From Candidatus Latescibacterota bacterium (lineage in GTDB: Bacteria > Krumholzibacteriota > Krumholzibacteriia > JACNKJ01): 64,000 nucleotides of DNA. How positions within the stretch are numbered: the stretch's first letter is position 1; each line of letters opens with the position of its first letter. The notes under the pieces were generated by a model that searched no databases, had not been told where the DNA came from, and saw nothing but the letters and a program-made list of their open reading frames with translations. A program made the translations under genes and the position numbers. Below are positions 44,580-50,829 of this stretch, piece after piece. Location: NCBI GenBank assembly GCA_020633725.1, contig JACKDC010000002.1, forward strand, positions 620,001-684,000. Reading direction: 5' to 3'.

Positions 44580-44588
44580 GGGGCGGCC

Positions 44589-44888
44589 GTGAACCTGGCC
44601 GTGGTGCTGGGCACGGTGGTGGCCACGCGCAAGGAGCCGAGCCTGGACGGGCTGAAGTTCCTGCTCCTGGGGCAGCTCGGTCCCGACGGGACGGCCACCG
44701 GCGGCACGGTGGTGGCCGCCGACGCCGTGGGCGCCGGCGTGGGCGAGAAGGTGCTCTACGCCAGCGGCAGCTCGGCGCGGCAGACCCGCGTCACCGAGAA
44801 CCGTCCCTGCGACGCCGTGGTGATGGCCATCGTGGACAGCTGGGAGATCGAGGGCGAGGAGCGCTACCGCAAGGGCCGCGATGACTAG
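44589..44888 (+). CDS. BMC-P (EutN/CcmL) pentameric shell vertex protein 1
   Basis: A 99-residue EutN/CcmL-fold protein: NLAVVLGTVVATRKEPSLDG, LKFLLLGQLGPDG, VVAADAVGAGVGEKVLYASG, SSARQTRVTENRPCDAVVMA and IVDSWEI. Pentamers of this fold close the vertices of the shell. GTG 44589 is the start, 9 nt after the BMC-H stop. The end overlaps the aldehyde dehydrogenase start by 8 nt. It is the first of three BMC-P paralogues in the operon. Confidence 0.93.
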   Translation: MNLAVVLGTVVATRKEPSLDGLKFLLLGQLGPDGTATGGTVVAADAVGAGVGEKVLYASGSSARQTRVTENRPCDAVVMAIVDSWEIEGEERYRKGRDD

Positions 44889-46314
44889 CTTCAGCGAGGC
44901 GGAGCTGAAGGCCCTGGCGCGGGAGCTCGCCCGACGCCTGCAGGGCGGGCCCCCTTCGGCCATGACCGCCGCGGCGCCGGCCGTGGCGGCGGACGGCATC
45001 CACCCCGACGTGGACTCGGCCGTCGCGGCCGCGGCGCGGGCCTTTGCGGTCTACCGCGCCGCGCCGCCGAGCCTGCGGGCGCGCGTGGTGGCGTCCATTC
45101 GCGAGCGGCTGCTGCCCGAGGCCGAGCGCCTCGGGCGCCTCGCCCACGAGGAGACGGGCCTCGGCCGCGCCGAGGACAAGACCCGCAAGAACCGTCTCGT
45201 CACGCTGAAGACGCCCGGTCCCGAGGCGCTCGCGCCCGCCGCGGCCAGCGGCGATCGCGGCCTCACGCTCTACGAGCGCGCGCCCTTCGGCGTGATCGGC
45301 GCCATCACGCCCACCACGAATCCCACGAGCACGGTGATCTGCAACAGCATCGGCATGCTGGCGGCGGGCAATGCGGTGGTCTTCAACGTCCACCCGAACG
45401 CGCAGGGCTGCTCGGCCGAGACGGTGCGGCTGATCAACCGTGCGGTCGTGGGTGCGGGCGGTCCGGCAGACCTGGTCACTTCCGTCGCCGACCCCACCAT
45501 CGAGAGCGCGCAGGCGCTGATGCGTCACCCCGGCGTGCGCCTGCTGGTGGTCACCGGCGGCGCGGGCGTGGTGGCCGAAGCCATGCGCAGCGGCAAGCGC
45601 GCCATCTGCGCGGGCCCGGGCAACCCGCCGGTGGTGGTGGACGAGACCGCCGACCTCGAGCGCGCCGGCAGGGACATCGTCTTCGGCGCGTCGCTGGACA
45701 ACAACATCATCTGCGTGGACGAGAAGGAGGTCTTCGTGGTGGCCCAGGCCGCCGACGGCCTTCTCGCCGCCATGCGACGCCACGGCGCCCGCGTGCTCAG
45801 CGCCGCCGAGCTGCACCAGGTGGAGGGGCTGATCTTCGCCGAGACGCGCGGCCCCGACAAGCCCGGCGTCATGGCCAAGCGCTGGATCGGGCAGGACGCC
45901 GCCGCCATCCTCGCGGGCGCGGGCCTCGCCGGCGATCCGTCGACGCGTCTGCTGGTGGCTGACGTCCCCGCCTCGCACCCCCTGGTCTGGACCGAGCAGA
46001 TGATGCCCGTGCTGCCGGTGGTCCGCGTGCCCGACGCCGACCGCGCGATCGACCTGGCCCTGCGCGCCGAGCACGGCTTCGGCCACTCGGCCGCCATGCA
46101 CTCGCAGCATCTCGGCCGGCTGAGCCGGATGGCGCGGGAGATCAACACGTCGATCTTCGTCAAGAACGGGCCCTGCGCCGCGGGGCTCGGCGAGGGCGGC
46201 GAAGGTTACTGCAGCTTCAGCATCGCGAGCCCGACCGGTGAAGGGCTCACCGGTCCGCACAGCTTCAGCCGCGAGCGCCGCTGCGTGCTCGTGGACCACT
46301 TCAGGATCGTCTAG
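44881..46314 (+). CDS. CoA-acylating aldehyde dehydrogenase with N-terminal encapsulation peptide
   Basis: A 477-residue PduP/EutE-family dehydrogenase that converts an aldehyde plus CoA and NAD+ to acyl-CoA. The catalytic cysteine is in SLDNNIICVDEKEVFVV and the cofactor region in GVIGAITPTTNPTSTVICN; GNAVVFNVHPNAQGCS and FVKNGPCAAGLGEGGEG are typical. Residues 2-22 (TSFSEAELKALARELARRLQ) form an amphipathic helix followed by a Gly/Pro/Ala linker, the usual encapsulation-peptide layout, and resemble the linker helix of the RpiB-DeoC fusion. With DeoC as neighbour the likely substrate is acetaldehyde. The ATG lies within the end of the BMC-P gene. No alcohol dehydrogenase or phosphotransacylase is present to recycle NADH and CoA. 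Confidence 0.92.
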   Translation: MTSFSEAELKALARELARRLQGGPPSAMTAAAPAVAADGIHPDVDSAVAAAARAFAVYRAAPPSLRARVVASIRERLLPEAERLGRLAHEETGLGRAEDKTRKNRLVTLKTPGPEALAPAAASGDRGLTLYERAPFGVIGAITPTTNPTSTVICNSIGMLAAGNAVVFNVHPNAQGCSAETVRLINRAVVGAGGPADLVTSVADPTIESAQALMRHPGVRLLVVTGGAGVVAEAMRSGKRAICAGPGNPPVVVDETADLERAGRDIVFGASLDNNIICVDEKEVFVVAQAADGLLAAMRRHGARVLSAAELHQVEGLIFAETRGPDKPGVMAKRWIGQDAAAILAGAGLAGDPSTRLLVADVPASHPLVWTEQMMPVLPVVRVPDADRAIDLALRAEHGFGHSAAMHSQHLGRLSRMAREINTSIFVKNGPCAAGLGEGGEGYCSFSIASPTGEGLTGPHSFSRERRCVLVDHFRIV

Positions 46315-46316
46315 CC

Positions 46317-46946
46317 GTGCGCGCCCTCGACGAGATCGCGCCCCCCGCCCTCGCGCTGCTCGAGTACGACGGCGTGCCCGCCGGCGTCGCGGCCGCCGAT
46401 CGCATGCTCAAGCGCGCGCCGGTGTCCCTGATCCGCGCGGGGACGGTGCAGCCCGGACGCTTTCTCGTCCTGCTGGGCGGCAGCGTGGCCGCGGTGGAGG
46501 AGGCCTACGCCGAGCGCGGCGCTCCCCTGGACGCCATCCTGCTCCCCGACGCCCACCCCGCCCTCGCTCCCGCCCTGGCCGGCGAGCGCGCGGCGGCGCA
46601 GTCGGCGGCGATCGGCCTGCTCGAGGGCGCGACGAGCGCGTCCCTCCTCGCCGCGGCGGATGTGGTGCTCAAGACGACACCTGTGGGAATAGTGGAACTG
46701 CGCCTCGCCGACGGCCTCGGCGGCCACGCCTACGCGATCTTCGACGGCGAGCAGGCCGACCTCGAGGTCGCCCTCGACGCCGGCGCCGCGCGGCTCGGCC
46801 CGCGACTCACGCAGCGCGCGCTGCTGCCGCGCCTCGACGACACCCTGCGCGCCCTGCTCGCCGCGGGCAGCCGCTTTGCCGACTGTGCGTCGCTCGCGCC
46901 CGACGGCGCGGAGTGGCCGCCGGCCACGGCGAAAGGACAGGGCTGA
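46317..46946 (+). CDS. BMC-T shell protein, standard tandem type
   Basis: A 209-residue protein with two ordinary BMC domains. The first is PPALALLEYDGVPAGVAAAD, RMLKRAPVSLIRAGTVQPGR, FLVLLGGSVAAVEEAYAERG. The second is SAAIGLLEGATSASLLAAAD, VVLKTTPVGIVELRLADGLG, YAIFDGEQADLEVALDAGAA. The non-permuted order distinguishes it from the BMC-T at 43613 and resembles the single-layer BMC-T of H. ochraceum. GTG 46317 begins 2 nt after the dehydrogenase stop. The tail after residue 180 (ADCASLAPDGAEWPPATAKG) is not part of the fold. Its stop overlaps the next start (TGATG). Confidence 0.88.
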   Translation: MRALDEIAPPALALLEYDGVPAGVAAADRMLKRAPVSLIRAGTVQPGRFLVLLGGSVAAVEEAYAERGAPLDAILLPDAHPALAPALAGERAAAQSAAIGLLEGATSASLLAAADVVLKTTPVGIVELRLADGLGGHAYAIFDGEQADLEVALDAGAARLGPRLTQRALLPRLDDTLRALLAAGSRFADCASLAPDGAEWPPATAKGQG

Positions 46947-47260
46947 TGCATCTCGCGCGCGTGATCGGCACGCTGGTGCCCTGCACCGTCACCGAGGGCC
47001 TCGCCGGCGTGCCCCTGCTCTGGGTGCAGCCGCTGGACGCGGCGCTCGCGCCCGCGGGCCGCCCGCTGGTCTGCGCCGACGGCACGCGCATGGCGGGCCG
47101 GGGCGAGCTCATCTACTTCGTGGCCAGCCGCGAGGCGGCGCTGACCCTGGAGCCCAGCTTCGTGCCGGTGGATCACGCGGTCGTGGGCATCGTGGACAGC
47201 TATGCGCCGGACGACGCGGACGCGCCGTCGCCCCGGCGCTCGCGCGGGAGGAAGGCATGA
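46946..47260 (+). CDS. BMC-P (EutN/CcmL) pentameric shell vertex protein 2
   Basis: A 104-residue EutN/CcmL-fold protein: HLARVIGTLVPCTVTEGLAG, VPLLWVQPLDAALAPAGRPL, ASREAALTLEPSFVPVDHAV and VGIVDSYAPDD. The basic tail (SPRRSRGRKA) is unusual and would face one side of the shell. ATG 46946 overlaps the preceding TGA. The next BMC-P overlaps it at ATGA. It differs clearly from BMC-P 1 and 3, suggesting specialised vertices rather than recent duplication. Confidence 0.92.
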   Translation: MHLARVIGTLVPCTVTEGLAGVPLLWVQPLDAALAPAGRPLVCADGTRMAGRGELIYFVASREAALTLEPSFVPVDHAVVGIVDSYAPDDADAPSPRRSRGRKA

Positions 47261-47520
47261 TCCTCGGGCGCGTGGCGGGGCGGATCACGTCGACGATCCA
47301 TCACCCCTCGGTGAAGGGCCAGCGCCTGCTGCGGGTTGACCGGCTCGATGGGAGCGGCTATCTCATCGCCATGGACAGCGTCGGCGCGGGCGCCGGCGAA
47401 ACGGTACTGGTCCTGGACGAGGGCAACGGCGCCCGCCAGGTGCTCGGCGATCCTGCCGCGCCCGTGCGTTCGATCATCGTCGGCATCGTCGACGACTACC
47501 CCGAGGAGGCCGCTCGATGA
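47257..47520 (+). CDS. BMC-P (EutN/CcmL) pentameric shell vertex protein 3
   Basis: An 87-residue EutN/CcmL-fold protein, close to the minimum length for the family: MILGRVAGRITSTIHHPSVK, QRLLRVDRLDGSGYLIAMDS, VGAGAGETVLVLDEGNGARQ and VRSIIVGIVDDYPEE. GGGAGGAAGG precedes the ATG. Both ends overlap neighbouring genes by ATGA, so it is translated as part of a tight chain. It completes a set of one H, two T and three P shell proteins. Confidence 0.92.
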   Translation: MILGRVAGRITSTIHHPSVKGQRLLRVDRLDGSGYLIAMDSVGAGAGETVLVLDEGNGARQVLGDPAAPVRSIIVGIVDDYPEEAAR

Positions 47521-48626
47521 AGCGCCGCCAGGTCGCCACGCTGCTGACCGTCTTCGCCGTCGCCGTCTGGCTCGCCGGCTGCGGCCACGTCGAACCGGAT
47601 AGCCCCTGGCTGCTGCACGTGGCGCAGTTCAGTCTGCCCTACGGCAACTCGCGGCTGCTGACCTACAACTACCCGCAGCTCACGCTGAAGCACGAGCGCG
47701 AGCTGGGCTCCCTGACCACGCGCGCCATGGCCACGCCGGGCGCCGACGAGATCTGGGCCGGCAGCGAGGGGTCGAAGGACATCCTCATGCTCAGCGCGTC
47801 CGGGGATTCGGTCCTGGGACGGGCCAGCCTGGGCGCGTCGGCGGGGGCGCTGGCCTTCGATGCCGCCGGTCGCTGGGGCGCGATGGCGCACGGCGCGGTC
47901 ATCCAGCACGACGGCGAGGCGCCCAACGCGTCGCTGATCAGCCGCAAGTCGCGACAGCCCGTGCGCGCGTTCCGGGTGGGGCTCAACCCGCGGGCGGCCT
48001 GCTTCGACCCCGCGGGCGATCGGCTCTTCGTGGGCAACACGGGCGATTCGACGATCAGCGTCATCGACCTGAAGGCGGGCCACACGGTGGACTCGCTGGT
48101 GGTGGGCTGGAGCCCCGTGAACATCAGCGCGGATCCGCTGGGGCGCTGGCTCTACGTGAGCTGTCTGGGCATGCCCGGCCACACGGGGCGGCGCCAGGGC
48201 GAGGTGCACGTGCTCGCGTTGCCGGGGCTGGAGGAACTGGCCCGCTTCGAGGCGGGGCAGCACCCCTCGCAGGTGACGCCGCTGCCGGGCGGCGATCGCA
48301 TCCTCGTGAGCGAGCTCAAGGTGGGGCCCGAGGTCTGTCAGCTGCGGCTCTTCGACGTGGCGCAGGACGCCGCCGGCGCGCCCTCGATCACGCTCAAGAA
48401 GGAGATCCAGGCGGGGACGAATCCGCTCGCGGGCAGCCTCAGCCCCGACGCCAAGGTCTTCGCGGTGCCCGACTTCGGCGCCTGTCGCGTGGCCCTGATC
48501 GACATGGAGGGCGAGCGCTTCCTGCGCTGGCTGCAGCTCCCGGGCGCCCAGGGCGAGCACTTCGCGGTGGACGCCGTCTGGACGCGCCGGCCGGGGGCGG
48601 CGATCGAGGCCGCCGGCAGTCCCTAG
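47517..48626 (+). CDS. YVTN/NHL-like beta-propeller lipoprotein coupled to the BMC operon
   Basis: A 369-residue lipoprotein: signal VATLLTVFAVAVWLAGCGHV (lipobox LAGC) and a beta-propeller of YVTN type, with ACFDPAGDRLFVGNTGDSTI, SVIDLKAGHTVDSLVVGWSP, ISADPLGRWLYVSC and SLSPDAKVFAVPDFGACRVA. Its ATG overlaps the stop of the last BMC-P gene (ATGA), which places it in the same translational unit although it is exported. It may bind the substrate taken up for the compartment, or the coupling may be incidental. Propellers of this kind often bind ligands or proteins and are rarely identified by sequence. It shares CTAG with the convergent gene at 48623. Confidence 0.82.
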   Translation: MKRRQVATLLTVFAVAVWLAGCGHVEPDSPWLLHVAQFSLPYGNSRLLTYNYPQLTLKHERELGSLTTRAMATPGADEIWAGSEGSKDILMLSASGDSVLGRASLGASAGALAFDAAGRWGAMAHGAVIQHDGEAPNASLISRKSRQPVRAFRVGLNPRAACFDPAGDRLFVGNTGDSTISVIDLKAGHTVDSLVVGWSPVNISADPLGRWLYVSCLGMPGHTGRRQGEVHVLALPGLEELARFEAGQHPSQVTPLPGGDRILVSELKVGPEVCQLRLFDVAQDAAGAPSITLKKEIQAGTNPLAGSLSPDAKVFAVPDFGACRVALIDMEGERFLRWLQLPGAQGEHFAVDAVWTRRPGAAIEAAGSP

Positions 48627-49858
48627 GTGCTCGGCGCTTCCGGCAGATCGTAGACCATGAAGACCGTCGACGGCGTCACCGGATACTCGAAGCGGATCTG
48701 GTAGACGTCGAAGTCCGCCGACTCCCAACCCAGGCGATTCAGCATGTAGGCCGCCAGTTCGCCCTGCCGCGGCAAGTCGGGGCTGTGCAGCACGCCCGGC
48801 CCCCGGCCCAGCGACTGCACCTGCTCGCGCGCGGTGAGCACGTGGTCCAGGCGACGATCCTCGTTGGCGTCGGGCAGACTCGCGGTGGGGTCTCGCAGCA
48901 GCACGAGCCCCGGCGTGAGCGGTCCGTAGGTCTCGCGGTGGATGAGCAGCGTCAGGTAGAAGCTCTCGCAGGGCGTCCAGGCCTCCGCGCGCATGATGCC
49001 CTGCGTGTTGTTCTCCGCCTTCCAGCGCGGCGCCGCGGCGCGCAGCACCACGCCGCTGAACCAGTCCACGGCCGCCTGCATCCCGATGTCGGGCGTCACC
49101 AGGCGGCCGGAGACGCGGCCGTTCACCTCCCGCGTGGCTTCGAAGGGCGGCAGGGGCTGCGTGCAGAACTCCTGCAGCAGGGCGGGTCCCACGTTCTCGT
49201 CCCCGGGGATCGGCGAGCCCGTTCCGGCGAGCTGGAAGGCGTCGTCGCGCACGCCGGCTGCGGCGCGCGGCAGGGGCGCGTCTTCCCGCAGCCGCTGCAG
49301 TCCGTGGTGCCCCTGCACCAGGGCGAAGTCCACGAGCTCCGGACGGTCCGCGGTCGGTTGGATGAAGATCATGGTGCTCTGCACCTGCGCCACGCTTCCG
49401 TAGAGGTGGCGGTTGGCGCGGAAGGCCGCCTTGCGCTGGTTCAGCGAGAAGAGCTCGGCCTCCTGGCTCGGGCTCAGCGAGTAGATCATGCTGTCGAAGG
49501 TGTTGCGGTCGCCGGCGCAGCGCTTGACGAAGCGCTCGAAGGCCGCCATGTCCGCTTCGAGCGTGTCGAGCAGCGTGGCGTCGAGGCCCTTGCGCCGGCC
49601 GGCCTTCACGATGCTGCGCGCGTTGGCCGGGCCGGGTACGTAGGGCCCGGCAGCCAGCGGGGTCGGCGCGCCGGCCACCCTGGCCACCTTCCAGCTGATC
49701 TTCATGTCGAGGTTGAGGGCGCGCTGCAGGTCCACCGCGCGTCCGCCCGTCCCGCAGGCCTCGCGCAGCAGCGCCGCGTAGGCGATGCGCAGCCGATTCA
49801 GCAGCTCGGAAGCCTGCTGGGCGAAGGGGGCGGTCTGCGTGGCGGTGGATCGGGTCAT
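48623..49858 (-). CDS. Uncharacterised 411-residue cytoplasmic protein
   Basis: A 411-residue protein with no signal peptide or membrane segment. The N-terminal 110 residues are helical (ASELLNRLRIAYAALLREAC, VDLQRALNLDMKISWKVARV) and read like a DNA- or protein-binding helical domain. The middle part has FIQPTADRPELVDFALVQGH and NGRVSGRLVTPDIGMQ. The C-terminal third is mixed (ESFYLTLLIHRETYGPLTPG, STVFMVYDLPEAPST). I have seen similar proteins in planctomycete-like genomes but know of no function. ATG 49858 lacks a clear ribosome site. The gene converges on the BMC operon, sharing CTAG, and is transcribed separately. Confidence 0.6.
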   Translation of the reverse strand: MTRSTATQTAPFAQQASELLNRLRIAYAALLREACGTGGRAVDLQRALNLDMKISWKVARVAGAPTPLAAGPYVPGPANARSIVKAGRRKGLDATLLDTLEADMAAFERFVKRCAGDRNTFDSMIYSLSPSQEAELFSLNQRKAAFRANRHLYGSVAQVQSTMIFIQPTADRPELVDFALVQGHHGLQRLREDAPLPRAAAGVRDDAFQLAGTGSPIPGDENVGPALLQEFCTQPLPPFEATREVNGRVSGRLVTPDIGMQAAVDWFSGVVLRAAAPRWKAENNTQGIMRAEAWTPCESFYLTLLIHRETYGPLTPGLVLLRDPTASLPDANEDRRLDHVLTAREQVQSLGRGPGVLHSPDLPRQGELAAYMLNRLGWESADFDVYQIRFEYPVTPSTVFMVYDLPEAPST

Positions 49859-49957
49859 GGTCGGGTCCGCGCGACTCTAGGGTCTGGGGGCGTCACTGGC
49901 AATGGGGGAATGGTACTTCGATGGCCTGAAAATTTCAAGACAGTTTTCATGAAAGTC

Positions 49958-49986
49958 TTGCGCCCCAGTCCCCGTGAGGCTATACT
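49958..49986 (+). promoter_or_regulatory. Promoter of the secreted protein gene at 50036
   Basis: TTGCGC at 49958-49963 and TATACT at 49981-49986, exactly 17 bp apart, 50 nt before the ATG, which has GGAGGAGAG as ribosome site. Confidence 0.6.
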
Positions 49987-50035
49987 CGCCTTCGCTTGGA
50001 CACACCCTTGGTCCCTGACCCCGATGGAGGAGAGC

Positions 50036-50755
50036 ATGAACAAGACCGCGATCATCACCGCCGTGGCCGCCCTGCTGCTGGCCGTGGGCGTCGCGCAGGC
50101 CGACGTCGTCACCGACGATTTCGAGGGCGGCGTGAACATGGGCTACTGGAGCTTCTCGGGCGGCGACGTCATCGAGACGACCGGCGGCAACCCCGGCGCC
50201 TGGCTGCACAGCCCCACCCTCGACACCTTCGCGCCGATCCTCGACACCGCCTACGGCGTCGAGTTCTTCACCGGCGACTACGTGGCCGGCCACGTCACGC
50301 GCATCAGCGGCGACTTCCAGACGCTGCACGCCGACTTCGGCACCGCCGGCTATCCGCTGGCGCTGCTTCTGCGCGACGCGGCGGGCACCTACGACAACAT
50401 CGAGGACGACGTCTACGTCTACTGGGTGGACGAGAACCTGTGGATCCCCCAGGCCGGCGACGGCTGGACCCACTACGACTTCGACATCCCCAGCGACTTC
50501 GAGGGCGCGCCGGGCGAGCTGCCGGCGGGCTGGTTCGGCGGCAGCTACATGACGGGTTCGGACGTCTTCCCCAGCGACCGCACCTGGCAGAGCGTGCTGG
50601 CCAACGTGGAGAAGGTGGAGTTCTGGTGGATCCACCCGGCGTGGTTCGGGATCTTCCAGCAGTGGGAGGCGGGCGCCGACAACATCGAGCTGGAGCTCAT
50701 GGTGACCACGGCCACGGAGGAGAGCAGCCTCAGCGCGATCAAGGCCCTGTACTGA
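50036..50755 (+). CDS. Secreted laminin/CBM-like domain protein with IKALY C-terminal tail
   Basis: A 239-residue secreted protein. Signal peptide: MNKTAIITAVAALLLAVGVA, cut after QA. The mature part is a single jelly-roll-like domain (TDDFEGGVNMGYWSFSGGD, GVEFFTGDYVAGHVTRISGD, DDVYVYWVDENLWIPQAGDG, VEKVEFWWIHPAWFGIFQQ) of the kind found in laminin-type or carbohydrate-binding modules. It has no FlgD-like domain; instead it ends ATEESSLSAIKALY. A very similar end (TSWSRVKSLY) closes the M56 fusion at 4491. Well-placed promoter and ribosome site suggest good expression. A bidirectional hairpin follows at 50776. Confidence 0.75.
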   Translation: MNKTAIITAVAALLLAVGVAQADVVTDDFEGGVNMGYWSFSGGDVIETTGGNPGAWLHSPTLDTFAPILDTAYGVEFFTGDYVAGHVTRISGDFQTLHADFGTAGYPLALLLRDAAGTYDNIEDDVYVYWVDENLWIPQAGDGWTHYDFDIPSDFEGAPGELPAGWFGGSYMTGSDVFPSDRTWQSVLANVEKVEFWWIHPAWFGIFQQWEAGADNIELELMVTTATEESSLSAIKALY

Positions 50756-50775
50756 TCGCCTGCCACGAAACGCAG

Positions 50776-50805
50776 AAGGGCCGCTCCCTGAAGGGGGCGG
50801 CCCTT
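50776..50805. terminator. Bidirectional terminator between convergent secreted-protein genes
   Basis: AAGGGCCGC and GCGGCCCTT form 9-bp arms around a 12-nt loop, followed by T on the plus strand. It lies between the stops at 50755 and 50830. Confidence 0.65.
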
Positions 50806-50829
50806 TCGCGTTGCGCGCTGCTGCGCGGG

